A stretch of 64,000 bases of DNA from Sphaerolaimus hirsutus (Eukaryota > Nematoda > Chromadorea > Monhysterida > Sphaerolaimidae). Under the pieces are notes generated by a model. It did not search any database. It had not been told where the DNA came from and worked only from the letters and a program-made list of their open reading frames with translations. Shown here one piece after another: positions 24,001 through 31,261 of this stretch (positions are counted from its first letter, which is position 1; each line of letters opens with the position of its first letter). The DNA lies in NCBI GenBank assembly GCA_964036195.1, contig OZ038450.1, positions 33,311,197-33,375,196 on the forward strand, written 5' to 3'. Made by a program: the position numbers and the translations under genes.

Positions 24001-25837
24001 CCGGTGCCGGTGCTATTTTTTTCAGAATAGCACCGGTGCCGGTGCGGTGCGGTGCCATTTTTCTGCCGGTGCCAAAGGTGCTAGCACCAGGGCCAAAGTA
24101 AAAGGCACCGGGAAAGGCACCGGCCAAGGCTTCATGTGCTGTGCAATTTTGTCCATAGTATGTGCTTATTCATATTTCAAAAAACAGCGATATATTTACC
24201 CAACCGTTTTTGCCAATTTGTAAACCTCCCATCAAATAAATACCGTATTTCCTCGAAATACCCCCCGGGGGTTTATTTTTTCAGAGTGAAAATTTTGAGA
24301 GAAAAACGTGGAAAATGCAACGATAACCACCATTTATAAGTTTTTACAGCCTTGTATAAGGATGTAGATGGTATAAACAATGTTCTAACGTAACACAGTA
24401 AGTGTTTTGAACGTCTGTTATGCATTTCCCGGACCACAAATTCATAGTGCCCATTTTGAGGGGGGGTATTTCGAGGAAATACGGTATACCTACTGTGAAA
24501 TCCATTATACCCGATAGGTGATCTGATGAGCGAATCTAAAATTTTGTTGAATTTTAGATCATTTTTATATTTTATATTTATCTTACTTTTTTGTACAAAA
24601 TTTGTTGTCAGTTTATGACAGAGATGGTTCCATTCTCTGTACAGCAACGACTACGATCGGTAGACAATAGTGGCTATGGACATTGTAGTGAATTAAATAT
24701 TTTATCTTTCATTTGTAATCATTGTATTTGCTTCATAAAAGTGATTGCCACATCATTCTGATCATTTTAAGTGCTCAACCATCAAAATCGGTGTAAAATT
24801 CATGGAAATATGCACTTCCAAAGGTGAGACCACTGAGAAACTGCCCGATATTTACTTCAGAAATTCCAGCCCGGTGCGGTGCCTTTCGGTGCTAGCACCG
24901 GCAACCCGCCGGTGCCCTTCGGTGCCGGTGCCATTTTTTCCAAAAGGCACCGGTGCCGGTGCGGTGCGGTGCCTTTTTCTGGCCGGTGCCCCAGGGTGCC
25001 AGGTGCCCTTTTCATGTGTTGGCAAAGGTGCCGGTGCGGTGCGGTGCCATTTTTCCCGGTGCCTTTAACATCACTAGTGTGAATTGTGATCCAAATTTTG
25101 TGTTTTTGTATCCATATTATGTTTTGTATCCAAATCTTATGTTTTTGTATCCAAATGTTCACATAAGATTTGGATTCAACAACAACATAATTTGGATACA
25201 AAACATAAGATTTAGAAATAAAACATAAGATTTGGACACAATTTGCTTGACAATTGATACTTTAATTTTTACATGTCATGACAATTTACACTTTACTTCA
25301 CATTTGTCATGACAATTGACACTTTGCATGACATTTTACATGACATTTGACACTTTACAATGCTTGGGACTGCTCCCAGATCCGTGAATAAACAGGTACA
25401 AACTCAAGCAATGAGATAAAATTTTACAAAAAAAGATGAATTTTGATACAATTTTACAAAAATACGAATTTTTATACAATTTTACAAAAATTTTACAAAA
25501 ATTCGAATTTTTATACAGTTTTTATTTTTATTCTGAAATTTTCCATTTTATTTTATTTTATTTTATTCTTGAATATTCCATTTTATTTTTATTTTATTTT
25601 TATTTTTTTCTGAGATTTTGCCAACCCTGATCACGCTCAGGAGATACGGCTTTCGATCATACTATAAAGGGGAATGAAACAAAAGCGGGCGATTGCTGCA
25701 ACGAAGCAAAGTGGAACTGCCCCCAGGGGAGATTCGTGTACAACTGTTGCATCAAGTTGCGCCTCATCGGAAAGTTGTTCACAGTGTCCAGTTTTGATGA
25801 TGTCAAGCAATACCACTTGAAGAATTTGGCTAGATAA
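1..25837 (+). CDS. C-type lectin-like domain (CTLD) gene, 9 exons, 5' end outside window
   Basis: Exons read as 1-99, 9876-9960, 10139-10294, 12071-12184, 13107-13299, 14276-14541, 21890-22030, 22747-22899 and 25641-25837 (stop TAA). All junction phases agree. Two recognisable CTLDs are present. CTLD1 (exons 1-4) has the helix segment YGRVATMSSLALVNWLYN, then VFVDGWGELDNNADW, then WAEGEP and the C-terminal CTHWQWVLCEYS. CTLD2 (exons 6-7) has GRLATINTDEALSLAQ, CVMIDGG, W-ETGQPDN and AWNYVLCEH. GQPDN sits where C-type lectins carry the QPD/EPN sugar-specificity loop, but the later WND calcium motif is degenerate (VHDWSC), so sugar binding is uncertain. Exons 8-9 may encode a third, weak, cysteine-rich CTLD. 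The family is normally extracellular or membrane-anchored; neither a signal peptide nor a membrane segment is visible because the 5' end is missing. Introns are swollen by transposons. Confidence 0.8.
852..1806 (+). repeat. 5' LTR of env-only element
   Basis: 955 bp, near-identical to 5543-6497, bounded by TG and CA. A short open frame inside both copies is a shadow of the repeat and is not called as a gene. Confidence 0.9.
2905..5469 (+). CDS. Env-like glycoprotein ORF of the env-only LTR element (fossil)
   Basis: 854-residue open frame. The first roughly 100 residues have no relative in the BEL/Pao env. Then come motifs shared with the env part of the 53-kb element: YRCY, VWDTENFKHQCAYE, SECVPGDTYYTDQGG, DPTLGIRAMLGRQDVHAEW and MFWECKEV. 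Near residue 630-670 a glycine-rich repeat (GIGAGIGQTAAGIGKAYGHY) precedes a hydrophobic membrane segment (IINTIAMLLGITILIAGIVA), followed by a Cys-rich, basic tail. The layout is a type I envelope glycoprotein with a cytoplasmic tail. The viral glycoprotein family was not assigned. Confidence 0.75.
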   Translation: MVLCVVQQIRGAQSTAQNDAEKRHKRHRRHTIKRNSEGKNSSAKMVSPTGHISKTLGPAKHRVDSRLAREFAKYDPEIFAGASKEEKREQYPVEQVISSQSQKYQICTSGRHGDALTVPEEVQCHIPPRNFVKAMKVTLYAQGQIPQKEKAYRCYIRIKEIITHTSFWGAKGITGNFEKYQQVGVVACNYARIHKMFRGTPLVEMEPRVWTTNQTLNVEYSWCCHDKENVVSNFYMEEGTMVSLDGKTVISDLQDFSQCRAMMGHCRDHNYGITVWDTENFKHQCAYERIGRFKSEISGQTIIVSKLQAAYSHSNKTKRPIGSECVPGDTYYTDQGGVFIQFDRIEDVPVEWAMPGKIVEAKGSTISGTLYARLDDRNSKFQFLQHVVREMTQAQFAIVWHQLCQLRKNQLDMLTQLFRIDPTLGIRAMLGRQDVHAEWAGEAIMFWECKEVQPYIIYQTGKVGETCYKYTPMRLDKDGPLWFKSPGSRDLVEKSPEEDCSHTTPHLYRNEHGQWKSAHGMVHVTETPIEMTWKGQWQAFTFDAPHLFTNIVNRATNFMDVRGQIQRLQNLEHVQNQLIDYTADMSLDPRVIRNSIEGIGAGIGQTAAGIGKAYGHYISGVSKGYTNFMGGMLKGPFQVIINTIAMLLGITILIAGIVAAGYLWYNWRIATGKPVIPPCVYTCIWKCIVCPFKCIWLCFRAIRYTIKKSTQKETNYPQRKVRKTELRPAIKRGARSNSTQSVRFARRAETEDRMAKSLSAYVQPDESSADEGQVRARNRDSIHMPDIRKFTARERAGSDTGNYLLHHQARSALASPATGPTTSRTPTTSRTTTFTTKATVETPLITLAPTTTSM
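5543..6497 (+). repeat. 3' LTR of env-only element
   Basis: 955-bp partner of 852-1806. It ends CATCACA, followed by unrelated flank. Confidence 0.9.
6678..7400. mobile_element. CAACGATGG-type hAT-like MITE, incomplete
   Basis: Starts CAACGATGGGTAAGTTCTC like the full copies at 17205 and 38681, then repeated AAAACTCAAG/TTTTGAGTTT words. No CCATCGTTG right end was found, so the right limit is approximate. Confidence 0.45.
9876..9960 (+). CDS. CTLD1 exon 2 (insert LHGLTDDEIERVDSN)
   Basis: Reads CPLMLHGLTDDEIERVDSNR and onward in phase with the exon before it. The acceptor is taken as CTGGGAG|TG inside the right arm of an introner-type repeat; an alternative start nine bases downstream (after CCCCTG) keeps the same frame. 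It ends TCAG|GTGACA, phase 1. It adds an acidic loop relative to CTLD2. Confidence 0.55.
9961..10138 (+). mobile_element. Introner-like intron, subfamily B
   Basis: 178-bp intron between CTLD exons 2 and 3. The left arm GTGACACCGCCACATCCC then ACCCTGTGAAATGACAAATG is answered by right-arm CATTTGACAGGGCATTTTCC then GGTCTGGGAGTGGCCCCTG. The frame is preserved across it (phase 1). The acceptor is either CTGGGAG| or, non-canonically, after CCCCTG. Confidence 0.6.
10139..10294 (+). CDS. CTLD1 exon 3
   Basis: Encodes LCVFVDGWGELDNNADWNKW and runs to RSVWAEG. It joins in frame to GEP in the next exon. The donor reads GAAG|GCAAGT, a GC-AG intron; no GT donor restores the W-AEGEP motif. As for exon 2, the start may be nine bases downstream. 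Confidence 0.65.
10564..12002. mobile_element. Tc1/mariner-like non-autonomous element, long inverted repeats
   Basis: TA|CAGTCCTGGCCGATATAG at the left and CTATATCGGCCGGACTG|TA at the right give TA target dinucleotides with CAGT ends. The outer ~200 bp of each side are inverted copies (both contain the GGTGGGGGTGCA / TGCATCGATG-type segment). No transposase ORF. It lies in the GC-AG intron between CTLD exons 3 and 4. Confidence 0.7.
12071..12184 (+). CDS. CTLD1 exon 4 (C-terminal CTLD half)
   Basis: Acceptor TTGTGCAG|GC. Encodes GEPIATADHRCACYDMQTKK and then CTHWQWVLCEYSR. The C--W-x-LCE ending is the classic CTLD C-terminus. Donor CGCG|GTCAGT, phase 1. Confidence 0.8.
12653..13082. mobile_element. 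TA-targeting MITE with AATAGAACGGCA repeats
   Basis: Ends TA|CCGTATTTCTTCTAATAG and CTATTAGAAGAAATACGG|TA are perfect inverted repeats. Both sides contain clustered AATAGAACGGCA words around an AT-rich centre. It ends about 24 bp before CTLD exon 5. Confidence 0.75.
13107..13299 (+). CDS. Inter-domain exon of the CTLD gene
   Basis: Acceptor TTCGCAG|CGG, donor GATTA|GTAAGC, phases 1 and 2. Encodes VPFGCIPLESEPDRCLRIQR, then an acidic and aromatic stretch ending RRVFDAD. No domain recognised; it links CTLD1 to CTLD2. Confidence 0.7.
13639..13902. repeat. 66-bp tandem repeat, 4 copies
   Basis: Four near-identical 66-bp units containing AAATCTGCGTGAAGCTACAG. The unit length is a multiple of three, so a minus-strand frame stays open (22-residue repeat), but it has no gene context. 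Confidence 0.9.
14276..14541 (+). CDS. CTLD2 exon 1
   Basis: Acceptor CCATCCAG|C completes a Tyr codon with the previous exon. Encodes ITSVHVRRECHGRIPGRLAT, INTDEALSLAQDLIKHELGS, CVMIDGG and WWYSVDGQIEVMKDYWETG. Donor ACAG|GTCAAT, phase 1. GC-rich, unlike the AT-rich flanking introns. Confidence 0.85.
14724..15549. mobile_element. hAT-like MITE, CAGAGTTG ends, 8-bp TSD
   Basis: CAGAGTTG...CAACTCTG flanked on both sides by GTATAGAG (14716-14723 and 15550-15557). Outer parts are made of GTAAACGTA words. Same family as 51648-52151. Confidence 0.85.
15690..15990. repeat. GCGCCA-rich repeat (MITE remnant)
   Basis: Dense GGCGCTTGGCGC and GCGCCATGGCGC words after TAATGATGTCAAAGCGCC. Related to the complete element at 26586-27417. 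Ends not defined. Confidence 0.55.
16152..17162. mobile_element. hAT-like element, CAGGGTTGG ends, 8-bp TSD
   Basis: CAGGGTTGGCAAAATCTCAG at left, AACCAACCCTG at right, flanked by GTGCTGAC at 16144-16151 and 17163-17170. A second copy in the opposite orientation lies at 23584-25629. No transposase. Its inside holds a hairpin starting CTGGGGGCAGTCCCAAGC, the introner subfamily A end. Confidence 0.9.
16368..16820. repeat. Introner-type hairpin nested in hAT-like element
   Basis: Starts CTGGGGGCAGTCCCAAGC then TTGTAAAGTGTCAAATGTC. Long self-complementary arms (TGTCATGACAAATG, ATCTTATGTTTT) meet in the centre; the right end is diverged. It is not between coding exons in this spot. Confidence 0.5.
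17734..18077. mobile_element. CCGTATTTCCTCGAAATACC MITE
   Basis: TA|CCGTATTTCCTCGAAATACC to GGAAATACGG|TA with inverted arms (poly-C/poly-G tracts, CATAGTGGTCTCGAG, TTTACACTCAATTTGG). About 344 bp. One of the most abundant families in the window. Confidence 0.85.
18700..18835. repeat. 17-bp minisatellite (left part)
   Basis: About eight copies of ACATGGGTGCGTTCTGT with single-base variants. The array continues at 20664-20755 on the far side of an LTR-bounded insertion. Confidence 0.9.
18836..20663. mobile_element. Small LTR-bounded element (TRIM-like) in the minisatellite
   Basis: Two 428-bp direct repeats, 18836-19263 and 20236-20663, both TGTTGTGTGCA...CTACAACA with a 6-bp inverted end (TGTTGT/ACAACA). 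They are flanked by the 4-bp duplication GTTC (18832-18835 and 20664-20667), which is part of the 17-bp array. The 972-bp interior has no gag or pol; it contains degenerate TGTTGCTGCTTGACA repeats and a 44-bp duplication (20059-20147, GTGTGGGGACCGCTGTTGCT). The LTRs differ at a handful of sites, so it is young. It is non-autonomous and treated as a fossil. Confidence 0.75.
20664..20755. repeat. 17-bp minisatellite (right part)
   Basis: Five more units of the ACATGGGTGCGTTCTGT array, resuming directly after the insertion's target duplication. Confidence 0.85.
21890..22030 (+). CDS. CTLD2 exon 2
   Basis: Acceptor GTTTGCAG|GG. Encodes QPDNGDFARGGENNQSCACI then DWSCAEAWNYVLCEHRT. It completes the W-ETGQPDN loop and the terminal LCE. 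Donor AACAC|GTCAGT, phase 1. The intron before it is 7.3 kb and holds nested transposons. Confidence 0.85.
22163..22613. mobile_element. CCGTATTTCCTCGAAATACC MITE, compound
   Basis: TA|CCGTATTT at 22163 and AAATACGG|TA at 22613. It contains two successive GGGTATTTCGAGG blocks, so it may be one expanded copy or two fused copies. It lies between CTLD exons 7 and 8. Confidence 0.7.
22747..22899 (+). CDS. CTLD-gene exon 8 (Cys-rich)
   Basis: Acceptor CTTGTCAG|CG after a run of C. Encodes WVPFPQQWERVNRKLCWANH, then QADTCALMEAKLIRYDC. The donor GATTGCA|GTCGGT gives phase 1, which fits the next exon. Possible start of a third, diverged CTLD. Confidence 0.65.
22943..23356. repeat. Introner-type AT-rich hairpin outside exon borders
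   Basis: Left TTCCAAGCCCTGCAAAGTG then AAAGTAAAGTGTCAAATG; right arms CATTTGACACTTTACTTTAC-type words. The centre is palindromic around CCAAATCTTATTTTTCG. It resembles introner subfamily A but lies inside a larger intron. Confidence 0.5.
23897..25076. mobile_element. hAT-like MITE with CACCGG subrepeats
   Basis: TAGTGATGTAAAGGCACCGG at left, CCTTTAACATCACTA at right, 8-bp TSD GTGTGAAT (23889-23896 and 25077-25084). Both flanks are built from GGCACCGGTGCC-type words. A CCGTATTT MITE is nested at 24243-24484. Confidence 0.85.
24243..24484. mobile_element. CCGTATTTCCTCGAAATACC MITE (nested)
   Basis: TA|CCGTATTTCCTCGAAATACC to GAGGAAATACGG|TA, 242 bp. Contains GTTTATTTTTTCAGAGTGA and AGATGGTATAAACAATGTTC like the copies at 29348 and 44818. 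Confidence 0.85.
25641..25837 (+). CDS. CTLD-gene exon 9 with stop codon
   Basis: Acceptor CGCTCAG|GA. Encodes DTAFDHTIKGNETKAGDCCN, WNCPQGRFVYNCC and a short tail ending at TAA (25835-25837). It is read as the terminal exon; a donor at FT|GTGTCC would be an alternative. The acceptor lies just outside a hAT-like element whose target duplication is part of the splice region. Confidence 0.6.
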
Positions 25838-25850
25838 AAGGATTATTGTA

Positions 25851-26098
25851 TACTCGGCGTAAGTGATACTCCGCCCTCGCAATGATTTATGTCTCGCGTT
25901 GGAAGCGTGCCAATGATTATTAAATCATGCGATTTCCGTAAAAATATGAAAAAAATTCATCGATGTTAATATGTTGATGAATAACATTATAACAACGATC
26001 AATTTTGTCATCTTTTTATGAAACTCGGACGCGTTAACCATCGTTGGCACACTTCCAGCGGGAACCACGCGTGCAGGGTGTAAAGTAACCGGAGTATA
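25851..26098. mobile_element. TATACTC-ended MITE
   Basis: Starts TATACTCGGCG, ends CCGGAGTATA, with inner inverted arms GTTGGAAGCGTGCCAATGAT and TTGGCACACTTCCAGCGGGA. A related copy in the other orientation is at 50512-50757. Confidence 0.65.
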
Positions 26099-26585
26099 TC
26101 AGTGGCTGCTTGCATTGCTTCAACGGCATTGGTTATATTTTTACTAAAAATTGTAGCATTTCAAAAATGGGGTATTTTCAAAAATATAATTGAATATAAG
26201 ATCAGAAAATTGAAAATTTATGAGCGAATTTTTAAAAAATCTCCCACCAAAAGTATGAAATTGAAGCCCATATTTTTTAATTTTCATAAAATATGATTAC
26301 CATCTCTCTGGAAATTAATTTGAATTACAATTTCGTTATTTCCTTTTTATAAAGATTTAAATCACCCAACATTTTTGAAATGCCAACCACAAATTCATAA
26401 GCGTTGGACGTCAGTATCATTTAATATGAAACATGGAAAAAAGTTTGAGCATTTCTTTGCTAAATAATCATATCTATTTACTTGCTTTACTTCCAACACC
26501 AATGAACAAAATAATAAGCCACCCCTCGAAGTACCCCCTCGTTTACCCCCTCAAAATTCTCACTCTGAAACAATCACCCCCGGGG

Positions 26586-27417
26586 TAGGGATGTAAAAGC
26601 GCCATGGCGCTGGCGCCTGGTGCTAGCGCCAAAGCAAAAAGCGCCATGGCGCTTTTGGCGCTTGGCGCTAAAATTCTCTAGCGCCATTGGCGCTTGGCGC
26701 CATGCCTCCGAAAGGCGCCATGGCGCTTTTGGCGCTTGGCGCTATTTTCCGGTGGCGCCATTGGCGCTTGGCGCTGGCGCTGCGAATTGCGTAAGCTTGA
26801 TGGCCAATTCATTTTATGGCTATTTTTATTCTTATGAATGAAGTGTGTATCATAGTATCATACTACCTGTCGTAAAAGTCTAAAAAGTCATGTAAAATGC
26901 CCTGTAAAATGTGAAACAAAATGTGAAATTTGACATTCTACGGGGTCTTTCAAATGACATTTTACAGAATATTTTACATGACATTTGACATTTTACAGGG
27001 GGTTTTTTACAAAACTTTTGGTATTTTAATGGTAATTTGACACTTAACAGAGTTTTACAAGGTCTGGGAGTGTCCCCAGGTAGAATTTCTAGTGTTAAGT
27101 AAGAAAGCTTTTTGGCTTTCATTTGGCTATTATTACGTTCTGGGAGACGATGGAAGTCATAAGGTGATGAAATCGATAGGTGAACTGCGCCTGCGTCATA
27201 AAAGGAAAATATTTTGGCGCTGGCGCCATTGGCGCTTGGCGCCATAGCCTCCTGGCGCCATTGGCGCTTGGCGCCGTGGTCTGGAAAAGCGCCATGGCGC
27301 TTTTGGCGCTTGGCGCTATTTTGTCGTGGCGCCATTGGCGCTTGGCGCTGGACTTTGAAAAGCGCCATGGCGCTTTTGGCGCTTGGCGCTAAAATCCTGG
27401 CGCTTTTTACATCACTA
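26586..27417. mobile_element. hAT-like MITE with GCGCCA subrepeats
   Basis: TAGGGATGTAAAAGCGCC to GGCGCTTTTTACATCACTA with 8-bp TSD CCCCGGGG (26578-26585 and 27418-27425). It is inserted into a CCGTATTT MITE whose right end GAGGAAATACGGTA follows. The middle holds AT-rich hairpin sequence ending GGTCTGGGAGTGTCCCCAG, an introner subfamily B end. Confidence 0.85.
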
Positions 27418-27832
27418 CCCCGGGGGGTATTTCGAGGAAATACGGTATAAGCTTTTATAGTAGATCACTTTGTGTGTAATCTGAGTGATTAGTAGCGATT
27501 TCCCAGCAACCTCTATTCAGCTGCGAGTGCGACAGCTTCATTCAATTTTCATTTCACTCAAACTGATTGAGAAACATCACGCCAGTGTGCAACACACGAT
27601 CACATTATTTTTGGTATACTCCATGGACAACATATTTAGAAAAGAAAACCCGCCAACGCGACACCTTGTGGACACGCTTCCAAAAAAATATTAAAAATAT
27701 AATATTGCTGGGTGAATTTGTATTTATTTATTTTGATTTTTCGGAGCGATTAAAATATGATTAACGATAACATCATGATGGAGCGTTTCGTTCAGAAAAA
27801 TGCATATACCGTATTTCCTCGAAATACCCCCC

Positions 27833-28032
27833 NNNNNNNNNNNNNNNNNNNNNNNNNNNNNNNNNNNNNNNNNNNNNNNNNNNNNNNNNNNNNNNNNNNN
27901 NNNNNNNNNNNNNNNNNNNNNNNNNNNNNNNNNNNNNNNNNNNNNNNNNNNNNNNNNNNNNNNNNNNNNNNNNNNNNNNNNNNNNNNNNNNNNNNNNNNN
28001 NNNNNNNNNNNNNNNNNNNNNNNNNNNNNNNN
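27833..28032. other. Assembly gap (200 N)
   Basis: Exactly 200 N. The gap opens inside a CCGTATTTCCTCGAAATACC MITE right at its C run, so the break is probably caused by the homopolymer or hairpin. Upstream exons of the synaptotagmin gene could be hidden here. Confidence 1.
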
Positions 28033-28227
28033 AATCCACATTTCAAATTTCAATTAATTCAATTTATTCAAGTGAAAATTTTAAGCAACAAATCTTCAAA
28101 TTCCCATCAGTATGTGCATTTGAACATCGTTGTGCGACCCATCAACTAAAATGTGAATGGAAACCAGACGGCCCAGTTGACATACAATCTCATTGTCAAC
28201 TAGTGTATGTGCTGCGTAGTACCAAAG

Positions 28228-28590
28228 TCTCAACGGCTAGGGCCCATTCCGCATCAAAGGCCCATTCCGCATGTAGACCCATTATAGACACATTATGCTG
28301 CAGGCGTAAGAAAGGGGGTGGGGAACACCACCCCAAACCGCCCAGCTATCTATCGATCCCTGGCGCAAATTTTTTTTTGGCTACTTTGCCCTGAACACCC
28401 CGCACCCGCAAATTGCCTAGCTATCTAGCTATCTGGAGCGCTTTTGAGCAATTTTACCCTAATTTTCATACTTATAGATTTTCACCTTCAAAATAACTAG
28501 GTCATGTGTTTTATTACCTATTTTCAACATGGCAGGTATAATTAAATGTGTTCCGGGTCAACATGCGGGATGGGCTTACATGCGGAATAG
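28228..28590. repeat. Dispersed repeat, GCCCATTCCGCAT family
   Basis: About 360 bp nearly identical in order to 42095-42478: GCCCATTCCGCATCAAAG, CCATTATAGACACATTATG, CAAATTGCCTAGCTATCTAG, GGTATAATTAAATGTGTTCC, ATGCGGGATGGGCTTACATG. Ends ATGCGGAATAG are complementary to the start, so it is probably a MITE. Confidence 0.7.
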
Positions 28591-28644
28591 TGCAGCCGTC
28601 TCAACCCTCCAAAAAATGGGTACAGTTCTTTCAATAATTGGCAG

Positions 28645-31261
28645 GTAGTTCGTCAACTGTGGCCGTACGCGGGGGGAGTACGCTCGGCACTACATAAAAT
28701 CTGAACTGCAGCCGTTGATTGCCGCCAGTCTGCCCGGCCCACTGAAGGCTTTCAGGTTCGGCATAGGGGCATTTCGTCACGAGACGGTTTGGCACAGAAG
28801 CGTTTGTCATGTCCAACTCGTCACAGAGGCAAATTGTTATCCGTCTGTGCTTGCCTTGCCGCACTTGCCAAATTGCCGAAGGTGTCTATTTTCCCGTGTC
28901 AAATTGTCCTGTGACGAAACGACACCAACTTGCAGGTTCGACAAAATCGACATGGGCAAGCAGCCGTGCAGGGTGGGCGGAGTCAAGGTGTACAAGGATA
29001 ATGTCGGCAGGGATCAGGTTTGCACATTTTCATATTGGTCACGTTTCATATTCATCACGCGAAGTGGGAGTGATGCCAACGGTGGTAGGGAAGTTCACTG
29101 GCCGCATTTCAGTGAATTTCAAGGCAAATGGAGCTAACCGTAATTAAAATTTCGTTGTCTTTTGTCTCAGAAAATTCTGCTCTTTAAATGCATTATACTT
29201 AGTACTTACCTGTTCTGTTATGTTTCCCCCACGATTTTCCACTGTTTATGTGCCGCCTCTTTTGCGTGTACGGTAAATGCATTTCCAAAATCAAATGCAT
29301 CACATTTAGCGTTCCAAAAAGTGAGGTTTTCAGAAGAAAAAAAATTACCGTATTTCCTCGAATTACCCCCCGGGGGTTTATTTTTTCAGAGTGAAAATTT
29401 TGAGAGAAAAACGTGAAAAATGCAACAAAAAACACCATTTGTAAGTTTTTACAGCCTTAAATAAGTATGTAGATGGTATAAACGATGTTCTAACGCAACA
29501 CAGTAAGTGTTTTGAACGTCTGTTATGCATTTCCCGGACCACAAATTCATAGTGCCGATTTTGAGGGGGGTATTTCGAGGAAATCCGGTAAATATAATCT
29601 CAGAAAATCTCTCAAAAATAAAATTAAATAAAAACTCTCTGAAAAAACACAGAGAATATATGTAAGTTTTTTTCTAACATTTTTAAATCTACAAATCTCT
29701 GGAGATTTTCTGAACGCCAATTAAATTAATAGAAAAAGTTTTTTGTATCGTGTTTTGTCAACATTTACAGTCTATTGAAAATCAAAAATCTGATGTATAT
29801 TATAAAAATTGCAAAATAATCGAGAAAAAAAGCAACACAACACCCCGCCCCACCCTGTGCGACCACCTTACCACACTTATCTGCTTGATTTGTACCGAAG
29901 CTGGTCGACGCTACGGCGGGGTTAAGGTCAAAACTGGGCTGTGGGATGGTGCCAGTCTATGGAGGCGGGTAGCACCCCCCACAGCAGGAGGTCAGGGTCG
30001 AGAAAGTGGCGCCAATCACGTGTGCTTAGGTTCTGCTGGACATGGACGTGGCGTACGCGGGCGACTGCGACATCTCGATCGCGCTCGACTTGGCCACCGC
30101 CTCGGGCAGGGGCGTCACCTTGAAGGGCGGCGTCACCGACGTCCTGCTCACCGGCCGCATCAGAGCCATGCTCGCCCCCCTGGTGACAGTCCCAAGCCCT
30201 GTAAAGTGTAAAGTAAAGTGTCTAATGTAAAGTCAAATGCAAAGTAAACTGTCAAATGTCATGCAAAATTCAGTAATAAAATCTTTTCTTTTTTGTTTTG
30301 ATTGACACTTTACTTTACTTTGCATTTGACTTTACAGTTGACACTTGACTTTACACTTTACAGGGCTTGGGACTGCCCGCAGATACCCACGCCGCCCATG
30401 GTCGCCGCTGTCAGAGTCTACTTTTTGGAGAGACCGGTTGGGCACGTTTTACAATTTTTTTGAGGGGTGGTGTTGAGAAAAATAACGTTTTGGATGTGCG
30501 ACGTATGGGGGCCGCCTGTGTGTTTTTTTCGAACGCTAGGCATATTTTTGGAACTGTGCCAAATCTGACTTATTGCATTGTTAAAATGGACTTGGTAGAA
30601 TCAGTACTGTAGTAGACAAATAGACAAAGTATCCGACAGAAATGTCCCACGAAATGGTTGTGTCTACATAGTGGTGGTGCTGCATAATAACATCATCTAG
30701 ATCTGCAAATATTGCTCATACAGTTGACATACGTGACAATCTTGAAGTGCCAAGTGATAAGTTAAGTGACACAAAAACTTTCATAATATAACTGTGCCTG
30801 TTGGGAAAATAACATCTGACTTCTAACTTTACTCAGCACTCGTTCGCACTTATGATCTTACTAAATCCCTTTTGCACACAAACCGAAATACCCCCCCCCC
30901 CACTCAGTCCTTAGACTTCCGTCTGACTGGGCTGGGCGAGTTGGCAGATTTCCCGCTGCTGACGCAGACTGTGCGCTCGGTGGTGCACCAGCAGGTGCCA
31001 GTCCCAAGCCCTGTAAAGTGTAAAGTAAAGTGTCAAATGTAAAGTCAAATGCAAAGTAAACTGTCAATTGTCATGCAAAGTTCAGTAATGAAATCTTTTC
31101 TTTTTTGTTTTGATTGACACTTTACTTTGCATTTGACTTTACATTTGATACTTTACTTTACACTTTACAGGGCTTGGGACTGCCCCCAGATGGCAGCCAT
31201 CTGTGTCATTCCCAACGCCATTTGCGTGCCCCTCGTGCCCGGCGCTACCGATTTGGCTAAC
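28645..31261 (+). CDS. ESYT: E-Syt exons 1-6: SMP domain
   Basis: Encodes QLWPYAG / ARHYIKSELQPLIAASLPGP / FDKIDMGKQPCRVGGVKVYK / LLDMDVAYAGDCDISIALDL / VAAVRVYFLERP / LDFRLTGLGELADFPLLTQT / IPNAICVPLVPGATDLAN. Each block lines up in order with vertebrate E-Syt SMP segments (for example FFL-KP, W/RLTGL--L-D, VLPNR-TVPL). In the first exon the frame changes at a six-G run (28671-28676); with five G the WPYAG-EYARHY match is continuous, so a one-base homopolymer error or indel is likely. Introns 3 and 5 of this block (30183-30382 and 30995-31189) are introner-like. Confidence 0.9.

Larger units (their letters stand above)
23584..25629. mobile_element. hAT-like element, CAGGGTTGG ends, with nested hAT-like MITE
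   Basis: CAGGGTTGG...CCAACCCTG flanked by ATCACGCT at 23576-23583 and 25630-25637. Inverted relative to the 16152 copy. It is interrupted by the element at 23897-25076. It inserted a few bases before the acceptor of CTLD exon 9; the duplicated ATCACGCT followed by CAG supplies the present splice acceptor. Confidence 0.9.
25838..28644. other. Intergenic or hidden 5' region of E-Syt
   Basis: Holds the TATACTC MITE, the GCGCCA hAT-like MITE, a gap and a dispersed repeat. No exon could be supported, although the membrane hairpin and first SMP exons of E-Syt should lie upstream of 28645. Confidence 0.6.

Noticed and set aside
27724-28149. Long open frames across the N gap
   Set aside because: They consist of unknown bases and carry no information. 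The same applies at 46092-46481.
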